A stretch of 64,000 nt of DNA, taken from Lyophyllum atratum. Taxonomy: Eukaryota; Basidiomycota; Agaricomycetes; Agaricales; Lyophyllaceae. The stretch covers positions 1,798,001 to 1,862,000 of the forward strand of contig JACGCN010000003.1 of assembly GCA_014905825.1 (NCBI GenBank). The letters run 5' to 3'. Positions 1-11,510 of the stretch are shown piece by piece. Position 1 is the first letter of the stretch. Every line of letters begins with the position of its first letter. The notes under the pieces were generated by a model. That model saw nothing but the letters and a program-made list of their open reading frames with translations. It did not search any database and was not told where the DNA came from. Made by a program: the position numbers and the translations under genes.

Positions 1-268
1 AGCAGACGAGCCGCCACCGAACCGGAACAAAGCCAAATATCATGATGTCTTACTGTGAACGGTCATTGAGCGCCTGAGCAATTCAGCAATTACTGACTCC
101 CGTACATCTCTGTCTCTCTGTTCGTCGTCTCTATATCAGTTTGCTGTGTACTTCGAGTATGTGTATGGTCGGCATTTACTTGTTCTTAAACCTGACCTTT
201 CCAAAGTCACAGCTCGCGTAATTTGAAGTCAACCGCAGCCTACTTTGGAGCCACCACATAGGCTCAAC
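1..268. other. 5' flank of the sorting nexin gene
   Basis: No gene is visible here. It is the upstream region of the sorting nexin that starts at 269, and the window edge may cut off an earlier neighbour. I see no convincing promoter motif beyond AT-rich stretches. Confidence 0.4.
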
Positions 269-2418
269 ATGGACACCTTCGAGGATGAAAACCCTTTGAC
301 CAGGATGCTGAACATATCTCGTCCGAGACGTCCTCAACATCCAAGGTTGATTTATCAGCACCGTCCTCACCACCCTTTCCTACGCGCCAGCTCTCATCCA
401 AGTTCCCCTTTAAGCCGCCCGTTCCCATCGCCGGGATCTCATAGACAGCCACAAACGACATTCAAGAGTGACTTTTGCTGCGCACGCGATAGATATCTGC
501 ATTCGGGTGAGGACGTGGAGATTCTGGTGTGTGATACCCTCTGTATATACTGCTAGAAATTAATTGGCGTCTGCAATACTTCTCAAGATAACTGACGCGC
601 AGAAGACTTCTCAGAACGCCTCTTCTCCATATATTGCCTACGTTATCAGCACAGGGGTAAGGTCCCATGTTTAAGTTCTTTCAATTGATACATATCTGGT
701 TCACAGAATGCGGAAGCGCGACATCGATACTCGGAATTTGAGTCCTTACGGGCTAACCTCGTCAAGCTCTATCCAACACTTATCGTACCGCCGATCCCGT
801 CAAAGCAGACACTGGGAGATTATGCCGTGAAGCAAGGGAAAGCAAAGGAGGATGCGGCGATGATTGCAAGGAGGAAACGCATGCTTCAGACCTTCCTGAA
901 TCGAGTTGCACGCATCCGATTCTATCTAATGAACATGTGTTTCCACCGATTCCTTGATGGAGAGGTCTCTTGGGTGCGTAACCTCCTTCCAAGTTCGAAA
1001 TACTCTCAAATCAATGTGTTTTACCTCTAGACGGAAGTCTTGAATTCGCCGCCATTATCATTGCTACCCAAGAACATTCTGAAAGCGCCATCACACAACC
1101 CCACTGACCAGAATGCTTCTCCAGCTTATGCTGCTCTCCCTAACCCTTCCGCTGCACATCCCTTGCGTCATCCTGATCAACGCTTCCTCGACTCTGAGGC
1201 GTTCACGAACAAATTCGCAAATCATGTTAGTGGACCCATGGAGAAAGTGACGCGTCGAGTAATCAAACGGTGGGCAGGTATGTACAATGTTCCTTTTGAG
1301 GCGTAGACGAACACTAAGGCTTTGCGGCAGATCATGCACAAGACCATGCAGACCTCGGAGCAGCCTTGAACGGATTCAGTCTGAATGAAAGTGGTGCATT
1401 GTCAGGAGCAATCGAAAAGACAGGACAGGCATCGGACGCCACGTACATGTCAACATCGAAACTCGTGAGAGCATCCTCGTTTAATGTTTATGCTTGAGCA
1501 AGTCTTGCTCATCCGGTTTACGTATTCTAGCTACAAGAACTCGAACAGAACTGGGCCGAACCTCTTCACGAATACTCTCAGTTCGCAAACATCATCAAGA
1601 AGTTACTCGCTTATCGTCACCAAAAGCATGTCCAGTATGAAATGACTCAAGACGCGCTTGAGTCTAAGCGAGAGCAACTTGAGGATCTCGAGAAAAGCGA
1701 ACGGGAAGCCCGACGCTTGGAGGATGCACTTGGGCCGTGGCAGAACTAATGGAGCTCAATCAACGCGCAGTCATGTGGAAGGTGATGAGACTGGCGAAAC
1801 TGGTGAAACACCAGCGCAAGAGCAGGAGACCTCGCCTACCTCACATCTGCCTCCGCACCCTGGGCCAAACCCTTCAAGGCGCCGATCAAAGCCGCCTGGT
1901 ATGGGCTTGCTGAACGCGCTTAGTTACACCCTACACGGCATGATGGACGTGGACCCAGAGAGCGCACGGCGGAATAGTATCTCCAAAACACGTGAAACCA
2001 TATCGCAGGTCAGGATCTATGTCGTCAGAGACCATTGCTCGTACTAAAACCTATTCGTGACAGTTAGAGGACGCGTTGCATCTATCCGCCCAAGATCTGA
2101 AGTATTCCAGTTCAACCATCCAGGCCGATCTGGACAGATTTCAGCGCCAGAAAGTTGCAGACATGAGGGAAATGGCCATCGGCATGGCTAGAAGCCATCG
2201 TGACTGGTGCAAGAAGGCACGTCGCTCCTTTATTGTTCTTATCTCGCGTTCCGTAACCCCCCTTGTTCCCCCGATAGAATCTTGAAGCTTGGGAAGAAGC
2301 AAAGAAAGAGATCGAGAAGATACCCAACCATCCGAATCACCTCGGTCCACCGTCAGAACCCCAGGCTGAGGGCGCAGGACCTTCTGGCGTTCGCCGAGAC
2401 TCGACAACCACAGGTTAA
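269..2418 (+). CDS. Sorting nexin of the Snx41/Atg20 type (PX plus BAR-like coiled coil), apparently frameshifted
   Basis: Predicted PI3P-binding sorting nexin for endosome-to-Golgi retrieval and selective autophagy. The ATG at 269 opens a short disordered N-terminus. The PX domain follows in several exons: the segment FKSDFCCARDRYLHSGEDVEIL (read around 460-530), then RYSEFESLRANLVKLYP and PPIPSKQTLGDYA, which are the typical PX core with its basic and proline-rich PI3P-binding parts. A long helical C-terminal half (about 1530-2400) with coiled-coil sequence such as LESKREQLEDLEKSE matches the BAR-like region, and the last exon ends at taa 2416-2418. Odd features: at 911-944 the reading frame gives an unusual peptide while a neighbouring frame gives the expected one, and near 1732-1734 one extra base is needed to join two clearly coding frames. 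So either the gene is decaying or the sequence carries indel errors. Family assignment is from remembered homologues. Confidence 0.8.
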
Positions 2419-2948
2419 TGGGCGTTGAAATGCGCCCAGCTTGAATTGCAAGGAATTTGTTTACTACTTTAATATATATATCCTTATTAACTGGGGACAA
2501 TTTGCGCCGTTTTTCATACCTTAACCTCCTTCCGACCCGGTATTACAATCCGACCTCTTCATCTTCCTTGAAAGTGACGCCTCCCTCGTAGCAGAATGTA
2601 GGCAGTTCTTTTTATTCTACGTAAGGTTCCGCGCCCAGGGATCTAGCAGTGGTCACTCAATGATAGTCCTACAAGAAAGCCGTAAATCACTCGCACAACC
2701 TAATGTGAGAGGAAACATCTGCTTTTCGGACGTTCTGCCCATGAGCGAGACAATGTCCCAATGATATCTCCTATGTTAGTATATGCCGACGCATGACTGG
2801 AAGAAACAGATAAAGAGTCAGGAATCAACGTTAACGCTGGAACCGAAAGAAGTCACTGCCACTCCTTGACTTTATACCTCTCACCACGACTCAGCCATAG
2901 CCTTATACCAGTATACTCACGGACTTCAAGCTCTCTGACTACGGGTCG
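2419..2948. other. Intergenic, no supported gene
   Basis: Lies between the sorting nexin stop and the kinase start. It holds the 3' flank of the former and the promoter of the latter. A few short minus-strand peptides between about 2545 and 2890 look faintly protein-like but cannot be assembled into a convincing gene. Confidence 0.4.
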
Positions 2949-3923
2949 ATGTCTACAGTGCCTGATCTATGCTTAGAAGGTCAGGTTGTCCTAATCCTGT
3001 GTGGCCTCGTTGCGTCAGGCAAGGTGTGTTGTGTTTACTTGAGCTGTGAGGACACAATTGAACTTCGCCTCCCCTATGGTGACAGTCGACATTTGCACAG
3101 CAACTCCAGAACCACTTCCCCCAATTCCATAGATGCAATCAAGACGACCTAGGCGACAGGCGTCAGGTGGAGCGGTTGGCCCGGGATTCTCTGGCTAGAG
3201 GCCTGTCCGTGTGTATCGATCGAACGAATTTCAATGCGGCGTGAGTGATGTTGAACACCTACCACGATTGTCTGACGCTTGTGAGAAATCAGACAACGAT
3301 CCTATTGGATCGAGATCGCTCGCGAGTTTCCCGGAACTTCGATATGGGTTATTGTTTTCGACACGCCGTACGAGGTGAGCACGGGGCAAGCACCTTCGTC
3401 TAATAGGGGATCTGATCAGTGACGTGTTTTCCTGCAAAAGATATGTGCTGCTCGGTTGCAAACAAGTGGGTCTCACTGATACTATTCGTCTTCGCAGACA
3501 AAACTGATGATCTTTGATTTGACAAAAGGGACATCTCATCCCACCATAAAAAACGCCGAACAAGGATTGTATGTCCTGTCTCGCTTCGCCGCAGATTTTG
3601 AGCTGCCTTCTCCACACGAAGGATACGATCGTATCATCTCCTTGGAACCTGCAGATCACCCGTCTCCTGTCTATTCTCGCTCCGAAATCGCCGCTATTCT
3701 TCGACGCGTACAGGCTTCTGCTCCTGTTAGTGCTGTCAGCTCTACGAGGTCTCATTCGTCTCAGACATTTCAAGGGTGGCAGCCTTCTCGAGGTCATTCC
3801 CATTGGGGGAATTCTTCTCGCGGCTATACTCGCTCCCTTCACCGTGGTATGCCTCAAGGCCGCAGCTGCAGTTCTACGGCGACGATGACTGTCAACCTGG
3901 CGAGCCCCGCAGTGAAAATATAG
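2949..3923 (+). CDS. P-loop kinase of the AAA_33 / polynucleotide-kinase-like fold
   Basis: Small predicted nucleotide-binding kinase. The first exon ends within a Walker A motif that is completed across the first intron: LILCGLVASGK joined to STFAQQL gives GLVASGKST. Next come QDDLGDR and RGLSVCIDRTNFNAAQR, typical of the PNKP-kinase/AAA_33 group (D-R-T-N being the Walker B-like segment), then WVIVFDTPYE and, after two more introns, RTSHPTI and GYDRIISLEP, again as in the PNKP kinase domain. No phosphatase domain is present, so the substrate (DNA or RNA 5'-OH, or another small molecule) is unknown. The C-terminus is ambiguous. The frame used stops at 3923, but a second open frame (about 3731-4099) ends in a plausible tail TIDDPLIIS, and no good intron links them. 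Confidence 0.7.
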
Positions 3924-4425
3924 CAACGCGTGGCGCAGGGTACGCTTGGGGCCATACTAGTCATTTCAGGTCAAGTAGTCTTAAATTGAATGATCCCCCC
4001 CAACTTGTCGAGGGGAGGGCTCAGCTGGAGGGAGAACCCGCTCCGGGAAGTACCTCTCATGGCACAGGCACTATAGATGACCCTCTAATAATTAGTTGAT
4101 TGCGATGTTGCTGACCCGCCCGATACGTAACGTACTCCCCGTTTGTCGACGAATCACCTCGGGGCGTTGGCCAGCCGAGTGATATTCGATGCGGTAGCCT
4201 AGCCCTGGGATCGATCACGGTTTCCGAAAAGAGTGCGGTACGGATAGGGTCGAGACTCAAGGCTCAAAGACAATAAGCATATCTTCTCATTTGTGCAAAC
4301 GCATGATGCTTTCACCCATTGGGAACCCTGGCTATCTTAAAATAAGACCCTGGTTTCTGATTTTAAGCTTCTGATTGTTCGGACTCTGCAGCCTTCATTC
4401 TTTTTCCCAAAATTTTTGCGCTGAC

Positions 4426-5477
4426 CTATTGAACGGCATCAAGCTCCAGGTTGAACGGGATATTAAAAAGCTGGCCCACATTACGGATATGAACGGCGGC
4501 GCGCTCAACGCCAAACTCTTTACTGCGCTGGTATTGCGTCAGAGCGTCTTCTAGTCGGCCAGCTGTCATGTGCCAATCAACAGCAGTAACAATAAAAAAG
4601 CATGGGAGAACTTACTGGCTTCCAAGACCGCAGCAAGATTGAACGCTATCTCAGGGATCTTCCGGTGAGAGTGAGGATGCAACTTCTACGAACCAGATTG
4701 GTCAATGGGTGAGCTGTGGGGACATGAGGGCGCGACATACTGTAAATGGTGTAATGCAAGGTCCGGTCGAGATACTTATTGTCAGAAGAGAAGGAACTTT
4801 AGGTAACTTCTCTGGCAGGAATGGTGGACAGTACCTGGGGAAATGATGTATGCACTGGCAAGGTCTGCCGACACCTTAGACGGAATTTTGACACTGGATC
4901 AAAGGGACATACTTGTGTGCGCGTCTGGGCTGGAGGTTGAATGGCAATCGATTCTTTCCAAGCGTCTATGGCTTCGTCGTATTCCTCTACGTGTAGATGT
5001 ATAAGCCGCCACGTAAAAACAATCCAATGCCTCCCGACGTACTGAGATGGTAGTGTGTGACTCCCAAATTGAAGAGGGAGCTGGCAGTTGCGGTTTATTT
5101 CTGCACTTCGCTTGTATAGCAGTTTAGCACCCTGAACGTCACCTTCTTCTAATTTCGTAGTTCCCTGTTCTAGACAGCGCAGGGCTTCTACCTCTGCAGG
5201 ATCGGATGCAGTCGAATGTGGAGTTACCGAAGTCGCCCATCCTGAGATACAGTTCTTCAGTGTCAGGGTATCCAAGATTGAGTCCCATAACCTTACGCCT
5301 CGATGTGAAAACCCAAGATGACCCCGGAGATCTAGGTTGAATAGCCTGTTTGGGATGTGCGAAGAAAGTGCTGACTGCTCTGCGACAAGCGACGTGTTTG
5401 AAGATGATATGTCCTTTCGAAATACTATCAAGTCTAGAAGTGCGGCGTGTCGCCTGTACGAGAGTCTGGAGAGACAT
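4426..5477 (-). CDS. Mitochondrial TPR-repeat protein
   Basis: Starts at 5477 with an Arg/Ser/Thr-rich, acid-free N-terminus (MSLQTLVQATRRTSRLDS) that fits a mitochondrial targeting sequence. Several introns follow. Recognisable tetratricopeptide helices are EALRCLEQGTTKLEEGDVQGAKLLYKRSAEI, LFNLGVTHYHL, EEYDEAIDAWKESIAIQP (all read on the minus strand between about 4880 and 5220) and a last repeat AGRLEDALTQYQRSKEFGVE near 4480-4560, ending INRNVG-like with a stop at 4426-4428. TPR proteins act as scaffolds, and nothing here shows the partner. The gene is divergent from TIM23, with 173 bases between the two start codons, which makes a shared promoter likely. No more specific family name can be given. 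Confidence 0.72.
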
Positions 5478-5650
5478 GCTGGACCACCTAGCAGGGAGTC
5501 GCTTGGAGTCGCTACGGGTCGTCGCGATCGTTGAACGGAAGCGCCGACACCGAAATTAGCACGTGACGCCCTCCAAAAAATTTATGCCAGCTGAGTCCGA
5601 CTTTGGTCCGACTCGTGTTACGGTCTTCAACAACACCTTCATCATCAACC

Positions 5651-6586
5651 ATGTCGTCCTCCTCCTCCGCGGACTCTGGCCCTTCATCCTCACACAATCC
5701 CTCTGACTACTTGCGTACTGCGAATTTCTCGCGGTCAGAGGGCGCGGCCGCGTCACCTGGAGATGCTGTGACAGCCTCTGATTTTCTAATGGCTGCATAT
5801 GACCCCGCGAAACTTCACCCGCTGGCAGAACTTGGGTGACAAACTCGACTATCTCCTTCTTGATGATGACAAGAAGAGTGAGCTTCCTGGAGCCGGTACG
5901 GCAATACCCTCCAGGGGTTGGAGTGATGACCTATGTTATGGGACCGGTACCATGTATCTCAGTGGTGCGTATGGGATCTCTTTCAAATTACTCAATTAGC
6001 AATCCCTGTGTTCGCTTCGCGCCTCGTTTTCTCCCTGAACCTCTCACCTTATCTCGACATCATCTCGGCCCACCCATCTTTAGGTTTCTTTATTGTTCTA
6101 TGCCATCACATGCTCACCCTGTGTTTCCTAGGTTTGGCCCTTGGTGGTGCGTGGGGTGTGCGCGAAGGCGCTCGAAGGCCTCTTGCCGTCTCCAATACCA
6201 GATTACGGATCAACAGCGTTCTTAATTCTGTCACGCGGAGAGGGACCTTTATTGGTAACTCGGCAGGTGTCCTCGGTGAGTCCTCCCAATTTTCTGGGTA
6301 AATCCTCGCTGACGTGCTCATCATAACGTGTTTCAGCCCTTTTGTACAATGGAGTTAATTCATCCATCGACGCCATGCGGGGAAAGCACGACACACTCGG
6401 AAGTATGGGGGCTGGTGCAGTGACAGGCGCTTTATTCAAATCCACTGGTATGTTTTACGTATCCTCGGGTCCTGCATTTATCCTGATTTTATTCGATCGG
6501 TAGCCGGTGTTAAACCCGCGATTGCGGCCGCAGCTTTCATGTCAGGCATGGCCGGAGTCTGGAGCTATGTGAAAAAGAGCGTTTGA
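5651..6586 (+). CDS. TIM23: Tim23, channel subunit of the mitochondrial presequence translocase
   Basis: Core of the TIM23 inner-membrane import channel for presequence proteins. The protein begins with a Ser-rich hydrophilic intermembrane-space part (MSSSSSADSGPSSS), then LHPLAELGDKLDYLLLDDD and the conserved RGWSDDLCYGTGTMYLSGLA-type junction into the four-helix Tim17/22/23 domain. That domain reads GGAWGVREG, INSVLNSVTRRGTFIGNSAG, LYNGVNSSIDAMRGKHD and GSMGAGAVTGALFKSTAGVK, with glycine-rich helices. It stops at 6584-6586 after VKKSV. Three introns (about 5965-6131, 6275-6336 and 6449-6503) interrupt it. About 220 residues, the usual Tim23 size. The MRGK(H)D motif and overall order make the assignment firm. 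Confidence 0.95.
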
Positions 6587-7161
6587 TCCTCTGCTATGTG
6601 TAATCTACAACCTTATTCCCCCCTTATACTGGCTCTGCTGTCTTGGGCTAATCTATAGACTACCTACATCTCGAGGAATTTACACGGCATCAAACTGTGT
6701 CATTACCGTTGAAGAACTTCGCACCCGTCTGTTTGGCGGAGAGATGAGTTCCTGATGTGGGATTGCGATCTGACATACATCCAGAAGTCTGGATGATGCC
6801 CGCCTCGCTGATTTACCGCTTGCGTCGAATTGGACACCCCTAGCGCGAATGCTATAAATGAACCTTCTGCCAACCTTTCGCCGTTTCTAACGCGCGACCC
6901 AATCCGATCAGCCAAGGAGCCTCCTTCTGGGCATCGCCTCGTTCTCTAAAGACTGATGCTTAGGGATGGACACACAACCCAATACCCGAATTATACAAAA
7001 ACTCCAAACGGATTCGGAACTGACTTGTTTGAAGTCTGTTATCGACGTCCGGATTTTGCCTCAAGCAACCCCATTTCGGATGGTTTATTTAAGTCAATAC
7101 GCTGGGCACGTCGACGTCGCGGCGAGCCAACGGTACGCCTTCCTTACCTCTTCCTTCTCAC
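6587..7161. other. Region upstream of the velvet gene, possibly including its true first exon
   Basis: Mostly intergenic. An ATG at 6966 opens a 68-codon frame (MDTQPNTRIIQKLQ...) that could be a first exon of the downstream velvet gene, but I could not find a splice that joins it without meeting a stop. The 6587-6955 stretch shows nothing coding. Confidence 0.35.
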
Positions 7162-8326
7162 ATGCTCGCTGACCGCTATGAAAACCAGAACTTCCTAGCT
7201 TTCAACTCCATCAAAAGGAACCGTCATGTGTCATGCCTAAATACGAGCCCGTTGTCTTCCCATCGATGCATTGAGATGAACCGACGGCGCGAGGAGCTAG
7301 AAGATCATCTCTATATCCTCTTAAGCTACCCAACCATTTTTACAGCCAGCAGTGGCCAACCCTCCCCGCAATCTTCGATTGCTTCCTTCATTTTTTCTCC
7401 AAGCGATTCATCTTCAAGCGAGTCTAGCCAGGATTCCTCCACGGATTCACCAACCTACCCAGCTCATCTGATTCGACGGCAACCTCGTATTCAGGTCTCC
7501 TCTCTGCTGGCTGACCCGTTCACGAGGCATGTATCAACTAATTGTGGCGTGCTCATTTGTTGACACCAAAGTGGTAGGACCTACCATCTTGAAATTATTC
7601 AACACCCTCAGAAGACGGCAGAATTTGGGCATTCAAGCCTTTCACGTCTCCCGTTGACCCCACCCATTATTGCGCGTCTTACAGTCCGAGATTCTTCTGG
7701 CAACTCGGTTGTGCCGTATGTGATTATCCGTCTATAACCGCGCGTCTGATGGCTCAAACTTCTATGATCGATTTTAAGTGAAGCGGAGCTACCGTTCCTT
7801 ATCGCGCATCTGTCGTTGTTCAGCGATGACGGCTTGACTGCTCTAGATATGGGTTCATCGATTGGGCGCGGCCATACACCACCCCTATTGTACGGTAACC
7901 TGGTATCCTCGATAGACCAGCTGGAAGACTTGCAAGGTAATATGGGACTATTCTTTGTCTTTCCCGACGTCAGCATCCGATGGCGTGGTCGCTTCCAGCT
8001 AGGCATCGCGGTCATGAGGATTTCCAGGTTAGTCACGCGGCCTTTGCGATATCTACCAGGGTCTCTCATCTGATTGCACCCTGAAGAAGTGATCCATCGG
8101 GAGGCATGGGCATAGCCGACCAAGGCATGGTTCTTGCTGAGGCACGGACTCGATCATTTGATGTCCTTCCCTACCCTCAATACACTGCAGTTCGTATGTG
8201 ATCGAGCGTCTATCTCTCCTGATTCTGCGTCTGAATTTTTCTACCAATCAAGCTCGAACGCGTTTAACAACTTCTTTCCTAAGGCAAGGCGCTAGGATGT
8301 TCACCTTCATGTCGCAAAACATATAA
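7162..8326 (+). CDS. Velvet-domain transcriptional regulator
   Basis: Fungal-specific developmental and secondary-metabolism regulator with an NF-kB-like DNA-binding fold; family members (VosA, VelB, VelC, VeA) dimerise and act in the nucleus. The velvet domain starts at about 7573 with GRTYHLEIIQHPQKTAEFG and LPLTPPIIARLTVRDSSGN. After an intron it continues EAELPFLIAHLSLFSDDG, LLYGNLVSSIDQLEDLQG, GLFFVFPDVSIRWRGRFQLG, and in the last exons GMVLAEARTRSFDVLPYPQYTAV and LTTSFLRQGARMF, ending at taa 8324-8326. All the hallmark blocks of the domain are there. A Ser-rich segment (about 7360-7460) precedes it. The N-terminus is uncertain: ATG 7162 is used, 6966 is an alternative, and the intron just before the domain has two possible donors (7518 or 7531). 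Confidence 0.85.
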
Positions 8327-8832
8327 CCATACTTCGATCACTTTGACTTCGTTCACTTGTTAATATTGGATTCCCGAATGACACCCTCCCCATCTCGGAG
8401 ACGCGCCGTTGTGTTCACATATACAGTTATATCAGGCTTTCTCTATACGACCGCCTATTGCTAGTGAGGATTTCACATTCTCTAAAACATCTTCGCTACC
8501 ACTCTACTTCCACTTCGGTGGGTGTTTGGCCCTGCACAGTTGTGGCGCCACCCTATTGAATGTGCGGACCGTTTTTGTAGCAGTATATATATTCGATTCA
8601 AGGACCATGTAATGTATTTTGTGCCTTCGATACATGCTCTGTCTGGGGGTCCTCCCAACCGTGAACGTTACACCAAAGAAATGTCCAACAGCGAAAACGC
8701 CTCGTGATGATTCGTGCGAGCTCAGCTCCTTTTTCGGCCCCGCAGTAGTTGGGGCACGTCCAAGATCAACCTGCGCAAATAAACGGCTTTCCTTTTCGCC
8801 TCGCCTCGCCTCCACTTTGCGTTCCGTGAATC
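8327..8832. other. Intergenic, promoter of the CYSTM gene
   Basis: No coding frame of interest. A TATA-like run (tatatatattc) lies near 8584, about 250 bases before the next start codon, and a pyrimidine-rich stretch sits close to 8795. Confidence 0.4.
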
Positions 8833-9548
8833 ATGAGTGCCAACGACTATTACGGAGGGAAACCACAGGAGCAGTCGAACTACGGGCCACCCCAAGGCCA
8901 GTATTACCCACCTCCTGGTGAGTAGAATCATGATTTGGATTTGAACTGGGGACTGCGGAGGTATTTCAGGTCAAGAAGTATGCTCGGATGCAGTCCATGG
9001 GCTCAGAACTTCATAGAGGCACCTCTGTGGCCCATCTGTGATATACTTCATTGCCCATGAGCGCCATATTTAAATGCTTTTCTCTACCCTTAATAGCTAA
9101 TGTCTCAGAAAGCTGATCCATATTTTTGTTCTCAGGACCTCCTCAAGGACAGCAGGGCGGCTATTACCCCCAGGTATGTCTTCAAGAAAGTGGACAGCAC
9201 TTTCATCTCATGTTCCATCTCCAGCAACCCCAGCAGGCCTATCAGCAGCAGCAAGGTTACCCGCAGTACGGTGGTCAGCAACAGGGATACCCTCAGCAAG
9301 GATACCAGCCCCAGCCTGGCCCGCAAACAGTATATGTGTACGGCACACTTAAACGAAATCAAGAGTGCAATTCTGACCTTGTTTGACAGTCAACAGGCGC
9401 CTGACAAGGGAGGCGCAGGTTCTACAGGGTGCATGGCCTGTTTAGCGGGTATCTGTCTTTGTTGTTGCGCTGAAGGTTCGCCTGGATCTCTCTCCATATT
9501 GATATAGGCCTGATAATCTGCGCAGAACTCTGTGACTGCTTGTTCTAA
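8833..9548 (+). CDS. Small Gln/Tyr/Pro-rich protein with C-terminal Cys-rich membrane segment (CYSTM-like)
   Basis: Short protein with a low-complexity N-terminus made of PPQGQ, GYPQ and QQGYPQQ-type repeats (exons around 8833-8919, 9136-9173 and 9225-9330). The C-terminus is a compact Cys-rich hydrophobic stretch: TGCMACLAGICLCCC then EELCDCLF at the stop (9546-9548). That order, XYPPX-like repeats then a Cys-rich tail, fits the CYSTM group of small stress-related tail-anchored membrane proteins. It probably sits in a membrane with the repeats in the cytosol, and several cysteines could be palmitoylated. Four introns; the first is about 215 bases, long for this genome. ATG 8833 has the good context atcATGag and is followed directly by the repeats. 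Confidence 0.75.
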
Positions 9549-9863
9549 GCAAAGATTTCTTTATCTTGACTCCAGGGACACTTTATTACGGCTTCTTTCT
9601 ATCATATTCCTACTGCAAATTATGTCGATGATCATACATCTGTTTCCATACACTTCTTGCCAATGTACAACAGGAACATTTGAGCAATATTTACTCTGGA
9701 GAATCTTAGAATTGCGCAGTTTGAGTGGATTCTATATCATCTATGCCCGGAGAATGCGCAGCTCGTGATTGGCTGAACGGAGTCTCCGGTTCACTCCGCT
9801 GGAGGGGTAACGCGTGACCCGTCACCAAATTCTTCCCTCCTCCCAAAAGAACTCATCTCCAAA

Positions 9864-11189
9864 ATGCTGTCGAGGCTGTCCGCTGGAGCCTTGAAGAAGG
9901 CGGCCAACCTTGGAGCCTCACGTTCGTCTACCTTACTGTCTGCGGCGCGTTCTGCTCCGGTTCGTTTAGCTTTCGTCGCGACCTTTTGCGTATTCTGAAC
10001 ACAAGTCACCAGGTCCGGTTTGCTTCCACTAATGCTACTCCTTCTGCCGGCTTGGAGGTCAGTGAAGCTCATTATGTATAAGCAAGAAAGCTAGCACTAA
10101 CGGCCCTACAGGCTCTGTTCAACTCGCGCGCCGCGCTTGCGTCCGTTTCTGCTTTCACGGTGGGCACGATAGCATGGTACACCCACCTTTACGGGACTCT
10201 GCCCTTCTTGGGCGAAGTACACGCCGGACATCTTGGAGACGATGGTCTCCATCCCGCTTCATATCCTTGGTCGCACAAGGGCCCATTGGACACTTTCGAT
10301 CATGCCAGGTACGTCCAACTCCGACCGGCCTTCAAGATATGCTAACCCCTCGAAAGTATCCGACGAGGATACCAAGTCTACCGCGAAGTCTGCGCCGCTT
10401 GTCATTCTCTCGACCGTATTGCCTGGCGCAACCTTGTCGGCGTCTCCCACACTGCCGACGAGGTGAAAGCTATGGCCGAGGAGGTCGAGTACACCGATGG
10501 TCCCAACGACCAGGGTGAGATGTTCCAACGGCCTGGAAAACTCGCGGACTACATGCCCGCCCCCTATCCCAACGAGGAAGCTGCCCGTGCAAGTAACGCT
10601 GGTTCCTTGCCTCCTGACTTGAGCTTGATCATCAAAGCTCGCCACGGCGGTCCAGTGAGTACTCAGTCCCTCTTATACCGCAAGAGACATTGATCCAAAC
10701 AATGCGATAGGACTATGTATTCTCTCTCCTCACTGGTTATATGGACCCTCCGGCGGGCGTAGAGATTCGGGAGGGCATGAACTACAACCCATATTTCCCG
10801 GGCGGTGCGATCGCTATGGCACGTGTTCTATTCGACGGTCTGGTTGACTTTGATGATGGTAAGCTCTGGCATTGCCTAACTGCATCCAGCACTGACAAGC
10901 GCACCTGCTATAGAGACCCCCGCTACGACATCGCAGATGGCGAAGGATGTCACGACGTTCCTTAGCTGGGCTGCTGAGCCAGAGCACGATGAGAGGAAGA
11001 AATACGGAATCAAGGCTGTTATTATCCTCTCTGCACTCACCCTTATCAGTCTCTACGTCAAGCGGTTCAAGTGGTCCCCCGTGAAGAACAGGAAGATCTG
11101 TGAGTACTGTTCGTCTCCTGAAGTATTTCGCCGACATTGATTATGTGTCCCGTGTAGTTTACAATCCTCCTGTAGACAAAACTCACTAG
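9864..11189 (+). CDS. CYT1: Cytochrome c1 of respiratory complex III
   Basis: Haem protein of the ubiquinol-cytochrome c reductase that passes electrons from the Rieske protein to cytochrome c. The N-terminus ([20 protein letters not shown]) is a classic mitochondrial presequence, followed by a hydrophobic sorting segment ([19 protein letters not shown]). The haem site is [14 protein letters not shown] (CxxCH), and the axial-ligand region is [19 protein letters not shown]-terminal membrane helix ([20 protein letters not shown]) anchors the protein in the inner membrane, and it ends PVDKTH at tag 11187-11189. Introns fall near 9960, 10056, 10310, 10652, 10860 and 11099. Length and all motifs match the family fully. 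Confidence 0.97.
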
Positions 11190-11510
11190 AATTAGGGCAC
11201 ATTTGTAATACCCGTAGCAAATAGAGTGGGTTCTAATGGACGCGGCAGCTTTTATTACTTGTCAACGACATGGCTTGAGTCTTGCGCAATGCACACCGTC
11301 CTCATCAATGTCAACTAAATCATTGTCACCGGACCGTGACTAAATCAGCCATTATTTGGTCGTGATTGGCGGGATTTAGATGATAATGTAATGACTTCCA
11401 CGGTCCTGCTCCTACACTCATCATCAGCGTGCTCAACAGTGATCAAAGCTTCCGGTTGTGTATCCTCGTAACCTGTCTTCCTGCCTTAGAGCTCTCATAC
11501 TCTTTCTGTT
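11190..11510. other. Intergenic between CYT1 and the SAC3-family gene
   Basis: Non-coding as far as I can see: the 3' flank of cytochrome c1 and the promoter of the next gene. Confidence 0.5.

Noticed and set aside
2545..2890. Minus-strand peptides such as YHWDIVSLMGRTSEKQ and TFCYEGGVTFKEDEE
   Set aside because: They look protein-like, and a branch-site/acceptor is visible, but no splice choice joins them into one frame and I recognise no family.
3571..3888. Hydrophobic 105-codon plus frame (membrane-protein-like)
   Set aside because: It overlaps the kinase domain in another frame, starts inside an exon and has no family resemblance.
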